Below are positions 7,988-16,873 of a DNA stretch of 64,000 nucleotides, piece after piece (the first letter of the stretch is position 1; every line of letters starts with the position of its first letter). The notes below the pieces were generated by a model. The model was not told the origin of the DNA and ran no database searches. It saw only the letters and a list, made by a program, of their open reading frames with translations. The DNA comes from Lujinxingia sediminis (GTDB lineage: Bacteria > Myxococcota_A > Bradymonadia > Bradymonadales > Bradymonadaceae): contig NZ_SADD01000007.1 of assembly GCF_004005565.1 (NCBI RefSeq), positions 62,001-126,000 on the forward strand. The letters are read 5' to 3'. Both the position numbers and the translations under genes were made by a program.

Positions 7988-9604
7988 GTGTTACGCCCCT
8001 ACGCTACCCCTTTTGTCGCCATGCTACTGGTCTCGCTGCTCACCTCGAGCTGTGCCAGCGTCGAGCCGGACTGGAACATCGACCCCGATGCGTCCTCACC
8101 AGACGTCGACGCGCCCGACAGCGACCAGCCCGACATGGGCCTCCCCGATGTCGACCCGGCCGACGCTGGCGATGACGCCGACGTCGCGCCAGAAGACGAC
8201 GCCGACACCACCGAGCCCCCGCCGCCCTGCGACGACCTCTGCGGCCCCAACGAACAATGCCGCGACGATGTCTGCGTCGACCTCTGCGTGGAAGCCGGCT
8301 TTGCCTGCGGCGAGCATGCGCTGGCGGGTCAGGCGGTGAGCTGCGGCACCTGCGAGCTGGGCGCCTGTCAGGAAGGACAATGTGTCGACGTCTGCGGGGA
8401 GGTCGGCGCCGAATGCGGCGACCTCTACATCGACGGCACCCTTTACAGCTGCGCGAGCTGCGCTGGCGCCGAGCGCTGCGCGCCAAACAACCTCTGCGTT
8501 GCAAATCAACTCAACGTCGACCTCACCGCTGGCGCCGAACACACCTGCGCGCTTCGCCCCAACGGCCAGGTCCGCTGCTGGGGACGTGGCGACAACGGTC
8601 AGCTCGGCAACCGCGCCTACTCCGGAAGCAATTTCCCCACCGCCTCCTTCAACATCGACGGCGCCCTTCAGGTCAGCGCCGGCAACTTCCACACCTGCGC
8701 GCTGATGGGCGACAACCGCGCGCGCTGCTGGGGACTCAACGCCCAGGGACAACTCGGCACCGGTAACACCAGCAACGCCAACCAGCCCATGGCCGTCTCA
8801 AACCTTGTCGACGTCACGCACATCTCCGCGGGGGGCAACCACACCTGCGCACGCACCTCCCCGGGCCTTGTCCGCTGCTGGGGTTTCAACGCCCAGGGAC
8901 AACTCGGTGGCGGCAACCTCACCTCCACCCTCTCGAAGATCGCTGTGCAGAACCAGGGTGGCGGCAACTTCGACCAGGTCGTCGACATCAGCCTGGGCAA
9001 CAACCACTCCTGCGCGCTGCGAACCTCTGGCGAGGTCTGGTGCTGGGGGCTCAATGACAAGAGCCAGCTCGGTGTGAGCGGCACCCAGGGCGCCACCACC
9101 CCCAGACAGGTCTTCAACCTCCCGGCCACTCGGCGCATCAGCGCGGGCTACGATCACACCTGCGCGCTGACCCTCGACGGCGACGTCTACTGCTGGGGTC
9201 GCAACGACCGCGGCCAACTCGGTCGCGGCAGCACAGGGTTGGCAGGGCTTGCCCAACGCGTCCACCTCCCCGCCGACGCCGTCGACGTGGCCGCGGGCTG
9301 GCTTCACACCTGCGCGGCGCTGGTCAATGGCACCACCCACTGCTGGGGTGCCAACGAACGTGGCCAACTCAGCAAACCCTCCCCACCGCGAGAAACCCCC
9401 ACTGCGGCCGATGAAACGAGTCCAGTTCTCGTGCCCGAACTTACGGATGTCTACCGCGTGGCCGCAGGCCGCTACCATAGCTGCGCGCTGACGATCTCCG
9501 GCGACGCCTTCTGCTGGGGTGCGGCCGAAAACGGCCAGCTCGGCGACGGCACCCAGGGCGACACCAACAACGAACATGTCACCCCGGTGCAAGTAGCGCC
9601 TTAA
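7988..9604 (+). CDS. Secreted RCC1-repeat (seven-bladed propeller) lipoprotein
   Basis: About 538 residues. A short lipoprotein signal ends at LLTSSC. An Asp/Pro-rich linker follows, then a Cys-rich zone with some fourteen Cys (from CDDLCGPNEQC to NNLC). The remainder holds seven RCC1-type repeats, each with an AG...HTCAL strand and a CWG...GQLG turn, enough for one complete seven-bladed beta-propeller. I chose GTG 7988 because AGGGA lies seven bases upstream and it gives a charged n-region; the earlier GTG at 7949 falls inside the dispersed repeat. RCC1 lipoproteins of this type are abundant in myxobacterial-like genomes and are thought to mediate surface binding. The specific partner is unknown. 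Confidence 0.88.
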   Translation: MLRPYATPFVAMLLVSLLTSSCASVEPDWNIDPDASSPDVDAPDSDQPDMGLPDVDPADAGDDADVAPEDDADTTEPPPPCDDLCGPNEQCRDDVCVDLCVEAGFACGEHALAGQAVSCGTCELGACQEGQCVDVCGEVGAECGDLYIDGTLYSCASCAGAERCAPNNLCVANQLNVDLTAGAEHTCALRPNGQVRCWGRGDNGQLGNRAYSGSNFPTASFNIDGALQVSAGNFHTCALMGDNRARCWGLNAQGQLGTGNTSNANQPMAVSNLVDVTHISAGGNHTCARTSPGLVRCWGFNAQGQLGGGNLTSTLSKIAVQNQGGGNFDQVVDISLGNNHSCALRTSGEVWCWGLNDKSQLGVSGTQGATTPRQVFNLPATRRISAGYDHTCALTLDGDVYCWGRNDRGQLGRGSTGLAGLAQRVHLPADAVDVAAGWLHTCAALVNGTTHCWGANERGQLSKPSPPRETPTAADETSPVLVPELTDVYRVAAGRYHSCALTISGDAFCWGAAENGQLGDGTQGDTNNEHVTPVQVAP

Positions 9605-9687
9605 GCCCGTTGCGGCTACGATGCCCCCCGCGTGCGCTCTCTGCGCACGCCCGATGCTCCTCTGACGTTGATGCACTACCCGGATTT

Positions 9688-10899
9688 ATGATGGACGCCT
9701 CCCTCCTCTCCACCCTCGCCCTTCGCGGTGCCGCCTCACTTATTCTGACCTCGCTGCTCCTGGCCTGCTCCGGCGAGGGCGACACCGCCGACTCGGTCGA
9801 TCTTTCCGACACGACGATCGAGGACGCCTCCGAAGACACCGGACCCGACGCCGAGCCCGACCTCGGCAGTGGGCCCGACGTTGTCGCCGGACCACCCAAC
9901 ATCGACATCAGTCCCATCGCCATCGCGTTTGAAGACGTGCGTCTCGACGACGAAGCCAGCGCCATCGTCACCATCCGCAACACCGGCGAAAGCCCGCTCA
10001 TCGTCACTCGCCTGACCATTGAGCACTTCCAGCTCCCGGGCACCACGCCTCAATTTCGCCCCGGCGACGGCTGGACCGACAGCTTTGAGCTTGCGCCCAA
10101 CACCTACCGCGACGTGACCATCCGCTGGGTGCCAACCCTCTACACCGGCATCGGCGGCCGACTCATCATCGGCAGCGACGACCCGGACACCCCCGAAGTC
10201 ATCATCCCCATCCAGTCCACCTCGGCCTACGCCCAGGCCGAGGCACCGCGCTACATCAACTTCGGCTCGGTCAGCGTCGGTGAGACGGCCACCCGCGAGA
10301 TCACCGTCTACAACCGAGGCTTTGACCCGCTCAACATCACCGCGCTCACCTCCACCGGCAACGAGGAGTTCGCCTCCCAGTTCAGCGCCCGCGCGCTGGA
10401 GCCGCAGCTCCCCGCCTTCTTGCAGCGCAACGACAAGATCGATCTTGAGCTGAGCTTCTCCCCCACCACCGAGGAGCTCGCCAGCGGTCAACTCACCATC
10501 GCTTCCAACCTCCCCGACGGCCCCGACATCATCGTGGAGCTTCAGGGCAACGGCCCCGCCCCCTGCATCCGCACCAGCGGCGACCTCGACTTCGGCGAGC
10601 TTCTCCCCGGCGCCGAGACCAGCGACGACCTCATTGTGCTCAATTGCAGCCGCGACCGCTCCCTGACCATCCACACGCTCGAACTCACCAACGACGGCGG
10701 CGGCGTCTTCAGCCTCCCCGCCCTGCCCACCCTCCCCCTGGTGCTGGGCATTGCTCAGACCGAGACCATCGCCGTCGACGCCAACCTCAACGTCGAGCAG
10801 GAGGCCCTGGGGCAGCTCACCCTTACCACCAACGACCCCACCCAGGGTGAGATCGTCTTGCAACTTCGGGCGCGACCCCTTGACGACCCCATCGAATAA
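9688..10899 (+). CDS. Choice-of-anchor D domain lipoprotein
   Basis: A lipoprotein of about 403 residues. The signal peptide ends with LTSLLLAC, followed by an Asp/Thr-rich linker. Three immunoglobulin-like domains of the ASPM-SPD2-Hydin/choice-of-anchor D type follow, recognised by repeating patterns such as IAFEDVRLDDEASAIVTIRN, INFGSVSVGETATREITVYN and LDFGELLPGAETSDDLIVLN, each with a later GQLTI or GRLII strand. Such domains are structural, surface-exposed modules. The double ATG at 9688/9691 is preferred because it opens the signal peptide directly. It follows the RCC1 gene by 83 bases and ends at a strong hairpin. Confidence 0.88.
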   Translation: MMDASLLSTLALRGAASLILTSLLLACSGEGDTADSVDLSDTTIEDASEDTGPDAEPDLGSGPDVVAGPPNIDISPIAIAFEDVRLDDEASAIVTIRNTGESPLIVTRLTIEHFQLPGTTPQFRPGDGWTDSFELAPNTYRDVTIRWVPTLYTGIGGRLIIGSDDPDTPEVIIPIQSTSAYAQAEAPRYINFGSVSVGETATREITVYNRGFDPLNITALTSTGNEEFASQFSARALEPQLPAFLQRNDKIDLELSFSPTTEELASGQLTIASNLPDGPDIIVELQGNGPAPCIRTSGDLDFGELLPGAETSDDLIVLNCSRDRSLTIHTLELTNDGGGVFSLPALPTLPLVLGIAQTETIAVDANLNVEQEALGQLTLTTNDPTQGEIVLQLRARPLDDPIE

Positions 10900-10931
10900 A
10901 CCTTTGATTCCAAAGGCATTTCAGACACTCT

Positions 10932-10960
10932 TGAGAGCCCGCGCGAAGCGCGGGCTCTCA
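10932..10960 (+). terminator. Hairpin terminator after anchor-D gene
   Basis: A perfect 13-base stem, TGAGAGCCCGCGC with its complement, closed by a GAA loop, 32 bases after the stop codon. There is no long T-run, so it may act as a weak Rho-independent terminator or a 3' end stabiliser. Confidence 0.6.
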
Positions 10961-11057
10961 TTGCTCTGCCCTCCTGGCAATCCTCCCTGACGCTTCGCCC
11001 CCCCTTCCTCTATACTCCCACCGGCCCTCCCCCTCCCACCTTGCCGCAGGCCCAGCC

Positions 11058-12149
11058 ATGCCCCTCCCCACTCCCCGCACGCACCTCGCCAGCATCCTCT
11101 TCCTCGCCACATTCTGCGCCTGCTCCGCCCCCGACCCCGAAGCCCCTCTGGTCGTCGAGGAGGAGATTCCCCTCTACGACTTCGACGACGCCGCTCCCTG
11201 GTACCCCTGCCCCGACACCGCCTCCTTCGACGAACGCGTGGTGGAAGTCGTCGCCATGGACCGCGTCCACCAGTATTTCGGCGACGAAGACCGTCGTACG
11301 GTCGAATCCCCCGTCACCTTCCCCGAAGGCGACTGGTCACAGGTGGGGCTAAAACTGGAGCTGGCCTGCCCGGAGGGCATGGTCTGCGATCACTGGGACC
11401 GCACCGCAAGCCTGGAGCTCATCACCAACCCCGACGCCGCCCCCGAAGATCAAACGCGGGTGGAAGTCGCCCGCCACATCACCCCCTACCGCCGCGGCAT
11501 GTGCCAGTACATCGACCTGACCCCCATGGCCGGCTTGCTAAGGGGCGAACGCGCGCTGCGCTCCTTCATCGACACCTGGGTCGGCCCCGGCCATGAGCAG
11601 GGCGAAGGCTGGGAGGTCAGCGCGACCTTCTATTTAACGCCGGGTTACCCGGAGGCCGCCGACGAGGTCATCAACCTCATCGCGCGCCGCCCCATCACGG
11701 TTGGCGAGGTCGAGCCCGACCAGAACGTCGCCTCCCAGCTTCCCGAGCTGAGCTTCACACTTCCCGAGAGCTTCCGCCGGGTGGAAGCCCACCTCACCAC
11801 CACCGGCCACAGCTTTGGCAACACGCGTAACTGCGCGGAGTTCTGCGAGATGCGCCACGATCTTCTCCTCAACAACGACGCCCTCCTCTCTGTGAACCCC
11901 TGGCGCAGCGACTGCGCATTGAATCCCGTCTCTCCCCAGGCCGGCACCTGGGAGTATCCTCGCAACGGCTGGTGCCCGGGCGCCGTCTCCGTGGGCGAAC
12001 GCATCAACCTCACCGACGCCGTGCAACCCGGCGAAAACACGCTCGCCCTCGACATCCTGCTTGCCGACGGAACGGAGTACGACAACACCTCCCCGGTCGA
12101 CCTCCTCCCCTCGACCCAGGTCGCGCTCAAACTCTACGTGTGGCGCTGA
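11058..12149 (+). CDS. PNGase F-like peptide-N-glycosidase lipoprotein
   Basis: A 363-residue secreted protein resembling peptide-N4-(N-acetyl-beta-glucosaminyl)asparagine amidase F, which removes N-glycans from glycoproteins. The N-terminal signal ends with FLATFCAC, a lipobox. The N-domain contains CPEGMVCDHWDRTASLEL, where the family's catalytic Asp lies. The C-domain contains TTTGHSFGNTRNCAEFC with the second acid, followed by QAGTWEYPRNGWCPG, the conserved Trp/Cys motif of the family. Both beta-sandwich domains are represented and the length fits. Such enzymes act on eukaryotic-type glycoproteins, which fits scavenging or predation; that role is inference. Confidence 0.88.
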   Translation: MPLPTPRTHLASILFLATFCACSAPDPEAPLVVEEEIPLYDFDDAAPWYPCPDTASFDERVVEVVAMDRVHQYFGDEDRRTVESPVTFPEGDWSQVGLKLELACPEGMVCDHWDRTASLELITNPDAAPEDQTRVEVARHITPYRRGMCQYIDLTPMAGLLRGERALRSFIDTWVGPGHEQGEGWEVSATFYLTPGYPEAADEVINLIARRPITVGEVEPDQNVASQLPELSFTLPESFRRVEAHLTTTGHSFGNTRNCAEFCEMRHDLLLNNDALLSVNPWRSDCALNPVSPQAGTWEYPRNGWCPGAVSVGERINLTDAVQPGENTLALDILLADGTEYDNTSPVDLLPSTQVALKLYVWR

Positions 12150-12167
12150 TCGTCGGCCCCAAAAAAC

Positions 12168-12318
12168 GACCCTGGGTCATCCCCCAGAATGACCCAGGGT
12201 CGCCCGAAGTCGATGTTCTATGCGCCTGAGACGGCCATGACCCTCGCGCGACAGCACACCCCGCACGTGGCTACCAACGCCTCCCGAAATCATGACCCTC
12301 GGTCGTCTAAAAGATGAT
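12168..12318 (+). repeat. 150-base direct repeat, copy A (with hairpins)
   Basis: First of two nearly identical 150-base units 228 bases apart in a 528-base spacer that has no gene. It opens with a perfect hairpin whose arms are GACCCTGGGTCAT (12168-12180) and ATGACCCAGGGTC (12189-12201). A second hairpin near its end, starting ATGACCCTCGGTC at 12292, has lost its right arm, which reads GATCCTCGC. Confidence 0.85.
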
Positions 12319-12395
12319 CCTCGCTCACCGAAAACCCGCGGCCGAGTTGGTGACCGGGTAACGCTCATGCAATGGCTAAAAACGGGCAAAGAGAT

Positions 12396-12555
12396 GACCC
12401 TGGGTCATCCCCCAGGATGACCCAGGGTCGCCCGAAGTCGATGTTCTATGCGCCTGAGACGGCCATGACCCTCGCGCGACAGCACACCCCGCACGTGGCA
12501 CCAACGCCTCCCGAAATCATGACCCTCGGTCGTCTAAAAGATGACCGAGGGTCAT
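12396..12555 (+). repeat. 150-base direct repeat, copy B (both hairpins intact)
   Basis: Second copy of the unit at 12168. The first hairpin has arms at 12396-12408 and 12417-12429. The second has perfect 13-base arms ATGACCCTCGGTC (12519-12531) and GACCGAGGGTCAT (12543-12555). The two copies share long identical tracts between the hairpins, which points to a recent tandem duplication. Related TGACCC palindromes occur at 42972-43024. Confidence 0.85.
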
Positions 12556-12677
12556 ACGAAATCCTCGCAGACGCCACGGGTTCGGCAATCCTCTAGGTGA
12601 ATCGCCTCCCCTCCCTAACTTTAGTGTGAGGCCCCATTCGCCCTGCCACCCGCTTCCGCCAGCGCCGAGGCCGCCGC

Positions 12678-12929
12678 ATGACAGACTATCGGATCAGTGT
12701 AACGCCCTCCCCGACCACGATCGCCCGCGCACTCCGAGGTTTGAGTTACCCGGTGGATCGCGACGCGATGCTGCAACACGTCACCGACGCCTACGCTGGC
12801 GAGTTAATCCTCTCGGCACTCAATGGCATGCCCGACAGGATCTTTAACGATCTCGACGATCTTCTGCACGCCTACCGTTTTGAACGCGACCGCCCCGAAG
12901 ACCTCGGCACACCCGCAGCGGCCCCCTGA
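12678..12929 (+). CDS. DUF2795-like small protein
   Basis: An 83-residue protein. Its core, ALRGLSYPVDRDAMLQHVTD followed by LILSALNGMPDRIFNDLDDL, matches the pattern of DUF2795: a YP[AV] motif, then about 30 residues later a PDR-F/Y-x-D/N motif ending the last helix. The family is small, helical and of unknown function, often found in actinobacterial and proteobacterial genomes. The start has GAGG about eight bases upstream. It lies alone between the repeat spacer and the MbnP gene. Function unknown. Confidence 0.65.
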   Translation: MTDYRISVTPSPTTIARALRGLSYPVDRDAMLQHVTDAYAGELILSALNGMPDRIFNDLDDLLHAYRFERDRPEDLGTPAAAP

Positions 12930-13085
12930 ATCTGCACGCTCCGCTGGCCTCAGCGCCTCCGGGTGCGACATTTCGTCTTCTTGTCAAAACCTACTCGAAA
13001 GGGGGAGATGTCCCGCATCGTACCTGCTGCAGGCGCGAGCCACACAGACATCCATGCACCTCCCCCCTGATCACCGAGTTGAGCT

Positions 13086-13952
13086 ATGCCCCTGAACACC
13101 TCCCCGCTGACCCGCACTCTTCTACTGCCGACCCTCCTCTTGCTCATCGCCGGCTGCGGCAGCGCCGAAGACGACGCCACCACGCAACCTCTCACCCTCA
13201 ACTTCGCAGCGCAGGTCGGCCAGGAGGCGTTTGCCTGTGGTCAGACCTACGAGGGCCTGGGCAGCACCCAGACAACGTTTGAGCCCTTCGACTTCCGCGT
13301 CTTCATCAGCGAGATCGAGCTGCGCGACGACGGGGGCCAGTGGCAGCCTCTCAACCTCGATCAGGACGGCATCTGGCAGCACCAAAACCTCGCCCTCCTC
13401 GACTTCGAAGACGCCACGGGCCGCTGCCAGAACGGCAGCGCCGAGACCCGCGACATCGTCACCGGAACGCTGCCCGAAGGCACCTACGACGCCCTTCGCT
13501 TCACCATCGGCGTGCCCTTTGAGCTCAACCACATCGACGCGGCCACCGCTCCCAGCCCTCTCAACACCACCGCGATGTTCTGGAGCTGGCTGGGAGGCTA
13601 CAAGTTCATGCGCATCGAAGGTGCCACCACCGGGCTCGACACCGGCTGGCAATTCCACCTGGGGAGCACCGGCTGCGAACCGGCTGAAGGCGGCGGTGCC
13701 ACCTCCTGCGCCAACCCCAACCGCGCCCGGGTCGAGCTGAGCGACGTCGATTTCGACGCCGACACCCTCATCTTCGACCTTGCCGAGCTTGTCGCCGGTG
13801 CCAACCTCGACCAGCACCAGGAAAGCACGCCCTCCGGCTGCATGTCCGGCCCCACCGACAGCGACTGCCAGCCGATCTTCTCCGCGCTCAACCTTCCTCA
13901 CAGCGAGCAAAGCCCCGAGCCTCGCCAGGTCGTGCGCATCCAGGCTCGCTGA
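13086..13952 (+). CDS. mbnP: MbnP-like copper-binding protein (metallo-mystery pair four-Cys protein)
   Basis: A 288-residue lipoprotein with signal LLLLIAGC. It belongs to the metallo-mystery-pair four-Cys family. Four-Cys-type segments are visible (EAFACGQTY, TGRCQNGS, GSTGCEPAEGGGATSCANPN, PSGCMSGPTDSDCQP), as is the conserved aromatic motif MFWSWLGGYKFMRIEG. In characterised members a Trp is oxidised to kynurenine by the partner di-heme protein MbnH, which creates a copper site. The conserved Trp pair in the FWSW motif is the likely region to be modified here, though which Trp is not certain from sequence alone. The partner gene follows 42 bases downstream, so the two are probably cotranscribed. 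Expected location is the periplasmic or outer membrane lipid face. Confidence 0.9.
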   Translation: MPLNTSPLTRTLLLPTLLLLIAGCGSAEDDATTQPLTLNFAAQVGQEAFACGQTYEGLGSTQTTFEPFDFRVFISEIELRDDGGQWQPLNLDQDGIWQHQNLALLDFEDATGRCQNGSAETRDIVTGTLPEGTYDALRFTIGVPFELNHIDAATAPSPLNTTAMFWSWLGGYKFMRIEGATTGLDTGWQFHLGSTGCEPAEGGGATSCANPNRARVELSDVDFDADTLIFDLAELVAGANLDQHQESTPSGCMSGPTDSDCQPIFSALNLPHSEQSPEPRQVVRIQAR

Positions 13953-13994
13953 AACCCGCACCACAAGCCAACATCCTCAACGCCGAGCCCTCCT

Positions 13995-15176
13995 GTGATT
14001 CACGCGCTACGCCTCACTCCCGCCCTCCTCATGCTGCTGGCCAGCGCACTCACAGCTCCGCTCGGCTGCTCGGAGGCCACCTCCCCGGAGGTGGCCTCCC
14101 CCCCCATCCCCTCCTACTTTCCCACCCCGCGCATCCCCACTGAAAACCCCTGGAGCGCCGAAAAAGCCGAGCTCGGCCGCGCCCTCTTCTACGACACGCG
14201 CCTCTCAGGCAACGGCACCCAGTCCTGCGCCAGCTGCCACCCTCAGTCCCGCGCCTTTGTCGACGTCCTCCCCCGCGCCGTGGGCTCCACTGGCGAAGAG
14301 CACCCTCGCCGCAGCATGACCCTGACCAACGTCGCCTGGAACCAGACCTACAACTGGGCCAACCCCCTGGTCACCACCCTCGAAACCCAGGCGCTGACCC
14401 CGCTCTTTGGCGAGCACCCCGTCGAGCTCGGCATGGCCGGCCGCGAAGACGAGCTCATCGCGCGCCTTCAGCAAGAGCCCTTCTACGGCGAACGCTTCGC
14501 CGCCGCCTTCCCCGACGCCGAAGAGCCCATCACCGTCACCCACATCACCTACGCGCTGGCAAGCTTCCAGCGCACGCTCATCTCGGGCTCCAGCGCCTAC
14601 GATCGCTTCATGTACGAGGGGGACGCTACCGACTTTTCGGAATCGGCCCGCCGCGGCATGAGCCTCTTCTTCTCCGAGCGCCTGGAGTGCTTTCACTGCC
14701 ACGGCGGCTTCAACTTCTCCGACGCCATCGACCACGATGGCCTCACCACCTCCTCGGCCCCCTTCCACGTCACCGGGCTCTACAATATCGACGGTCAGGG
14801 CGCCTACCCCGCTCCCAACACCGGCGTACACGAAGTCACCGGCCGTCCCGAAGACATGGGCCGCTTCAAAGCCCCCACGCTTCGCAACATCGCGGTGCGC
14901 GCGCCCTACATGCACGACGGCAGCGTCGCCGACCTCGACGCCGTCATCGACCACTACGCCGCCGGCGGCCGCACCATCCCCGACGGCCCCAACGCCGGCG
15001 TCGGCTACCTCAACCCCAACTTAAGCCTCTTCGTCCCCGGATTTCTCATCACCGACGAGGAGCGCGAAGATCTCAAAGCCTTCTTGCACAGCCTCACCGA
15101 CCACGACTTCCTCACCGACCCCGCGCTCGGCCCCCCGGCCGACCTTCCTCCCTTTGAGCCGCAGGTTGGCGAGTGA
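13995..15176 (+). CDS. mbnH: MbnH-like di-heme cytochrome (MauG/CcpA-related)
   Basis: A 393-residue di-heme protein of the cytochrome c peroxidase/MauG superfamily, the enzyme half of the metallo-mystery pair. The start is GTG at 13995, giving a signal peptide that ends LTAPLGC, a lipobox. The two c-type heme sites are CASCH at residue 78 and CFHCH at residue 232. Family landmarks include LGRALFYDTRLSGNGTQSC before heme 1, a MTLTNVAWNQTYNWAN stretch, and FKAPTLRNIAVRAPYMHDGS near the C-terminus. Established homologues use an oxidised di-heme state to convert a Trp of MbnP into kynurenine. A perfect 12-base-arm inverted repeat (14071-14098) lies in the linker-coding part. Confidence 0.92.
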   Translation: MIHALRLTPALLMLLASALTAPLGCSEATSPEVASPPIPSYFPTPRIPTENPWSAEKAELGRALFYDTRLSGNGTQSCASCHPQSRAFVDVLPRAVGSTGEEHPRRSMTLTNVAWNQTYNWANPLVTTLETQALTPLFGEHPVELGMAGREDELIARLQQEPFYGERFAAAFPDAEEPITVTHITYALASFQRTLISGSSAYDRFMYEGDATDFSESARRGMSLFFSERLECFHCHGGFNFSDAIDHDGLTTSSAPFHVTGLYNIDGQGAYPAPNTGVHEVTGRPEDMGRFKAPTLRNIAVRAPYMHDGSVADLDAVIDHYAAGGRTIPDGPNAGVGYLNPNLSLFVPGFLITDEEREDLKAFLHSLTDHDFLTDPALGPPADLPPFEPQVGE

Positions 15177-15301
15177 GATGAAAGTGGGAGCTGCACACCT
15201 TCGCCTCAACCCTTAGCGCGGAGCTCGCCATAAAAAGCACCGCTCTGAGCCTGCTCCCCTCCCAGGCCCGGGCCTGCTCTCTGCATAGCGCCTCGCCACC
15301 C

Positions 15302-15988
15302 ATGCACCTCCAGAGCACCGAAATAATGCCCCCGATCGAGGGCCCCCCCGATGCGAGTGCTGAGCCCGAAGCATCCGCCAACTCGACCATCCGAGAGACC
15401 GACGAGGCCCGCATAGATACTGGCGATGGCAGCACTTCCGAAGCTCTCAAGCGTCGCACTACCCTCCCTGAGAAGCCCTGGCGCGCCGGCGACAACCTGC
15501 GCTGGGGCTCAGCGCCCAGACTCGCTCTCTACGCTTTGGCGACGACACCCGGGGGGGCCGAGCTCAGCGAGCGCGCGCTACTCGTCGACGCCCACCTCGA
15601 CTTGCCAAATGCCATCGGCGTAGGCTCAAGCCTCCCCATCGCACGTCGCGCACTCCGGCTCCCCAACGGCGGCAACCAACGCCTCGCCGGCGTACAACGC
15701 TCCCCTACCCTTCGCCTCGTTCCGGCCGCTACCCTGCAGACCGTCGCTGGACTCGCCATCACCCTGGCTCTGCCCCTGCGCCACGAGTGGGCCACCCGCA
15801 CCGCCGGCAACACCCTGCCCCTGACCGGCGGCACCCTCCTGAGCATTGAGCCCCGCCTGCGCTGGTCCCTCACCGACCGACTTCACCTTCTGGGCGGCGT
15901 CAGTCTCCCGGCGATACAGGCGCTACGAGGCGACGCACGCGAAGGCGTAAGCGCATTTGCAGCGGTGCAGTTTTTGCCTTTGTTTTGA
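15302..15988 (+). CDS. Possible truncated outer-membrane barrel of the MbnP/MbnH locus
   Basis: A 228-residue frame downstream of mbnH. The first 65 residues are polar and unlike a signal peptide. From about residue 75 on there are alternating hydrophobic strands (LALYALATTP, RALLVDAHLDLPNAIGVGSSLPI, LQTVAGLAITLALPL, LLSIEPRLRWSLTDRLHLLGGVSLP) ending in FAAVQFLPLF with a terminal Phe, which resembles the C-terminal half of an outer-membrane beta-barrel. MMP loci often carry a barrel or transport gene, so this may be a decayed third member that has lost its N-terminus and signal. It could also be a full short gene with another start. No intact family match is claimed. Confidence 0.45.
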   Translation: MHLQSTEIMPPIEGPPDASAEPEASANSTIRETDEARIDTGDGSTSEALKRRTTLPEKPWRAGDNLRWGSAPRLALYALATTPGGAELSERALLVDAHLDLPNAIGVGSSLPIARRALRLPNGGNQRLAGVQRSPTLRLVPAATLQTVAGLAITLALPLRHEWATRTAGNTLPLTGGTLLSIEPRLRWSLTDRLHLLGGVSLPAIQALRGDAREGVSAFAAVQFLPLF

Positions 15989-16114
15989 GCACGACATCCC
16001 ACTGTTCACCATGACTTACAAGGTTTGTCACCCTCATCCTCGGAGACACTCCGATCAGGATATGATAGGCACATACATCAAAGTCTTTATGCCCGAGCTC
16101 GTCACTGCTCAAGG

Positions 16115-16819
16115 ATGCTGATGCGCACCTACCTATTTTGCCTGAGCCTTATGCTCGCGGCCTGCAACCCCAAACCCGACTCACCGACGTCGGTGGTGAG
16201 CCCTGAGGCGAACTCACCCACGCACCTTTCACCTCCCTCCGAGCGGAGCGAAACGATGAAAGAAAACGCAGCCCCAATCCCGAAAACGCCCGTCGAGCCA
16301 TCGCACTTCGTATTTGTCGCCAGCCCGCAAAATGCGCAGATGCTCGATTGTCCGAATTGGGAGAGTCCTGAGGCCCCCCACCGCCGCCGTTCCCGGCCAA
16401 TGAACGACACAACCGACTCTCCCACACGACACGAGGTGAGTTTCACCGACGTCATCGCGATCCAGAACCCCTCCGGTGTCGAGGCAACACCGCACCATAC
16501 CCACCCCATTGAGGAAGTCACCGCCACAGCGGCACGCGTCGCGTTCGCGCTCTCACCGCTCACCTTCACGAATCAGCCATCTTTGACTCACGACGCATTC
16601 GGTACCGATCTGTGCAAACAACTCAATGAGCTCTTCAGCGCACCCTACGTCGTCCTTCATGCGTACCCGGTCTACGTCGATCGTGGGAACTCAGCTGAAG
16701 ATCCCTGGCGCGATAGCTGGGAGAGTCTCGGGACCGACCCCTCCTGCCAGAGCCGCGCATTCTCCGACCAGGAGGCGGCGCTCGCGTATGCGCGTTCGCT
16801 CATATCGGCGACCGAGTAG
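16115..16819 (+). CDS. Lipoprotein of unknown function
   Basis: About 234 residues. ATG 16115 (or 16121) gives a good signal peptide: RTYLFCLSLMLAAC with lipobox LAAC. A Pro/Ser/Thr-rich linker of about 60 residues leads to a C-terminal globular part with SHFVFVASPQNAQMLDC and, near the end, DLCKQLNELFSAPYVVLHAYPVYV. Two or more Cys in the mature part could form disulfides. No family recognised. The upstream region 15989-16114 is more AT-rich than the surroundings and probably holds the promoter. It converges on the P-loop gene, and a hairpin lies between them. Confidence 0.7.
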   Translation: MLMRTYLFCLSLMLAACNPKPDSPTSVVSPEANSPTHLSPPSERSETMKENAAPIPKTPVEPSHFVFVASPQNAQMLDCPNWESPEAPHRRRSRPMNDTTDSPTRHEVSFTDVIAIQNPSGVEATPHHTHPIEEVTATAARVAFALSPLTFTNQPSLTHDAFGTDLCKQLNELFSAPYVVLHAYPVYVDRGNSAEDPWRDSWESLGTDPSCQSRAFSDQEAALAYARSLISATE

Positions 16820-16873
16820 AACAAGAGCGCAAAGCCCACATAAGCCCTTGATCTCATTCGAAAACCAGACTTC

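Noticed and set aside
12150-12677. CRISPR-like array
   Set aside because: Only two long units of about 150 bases with internal hairpins are present. There are no short regularly spaced repeats with unique spacers and no cas gene.
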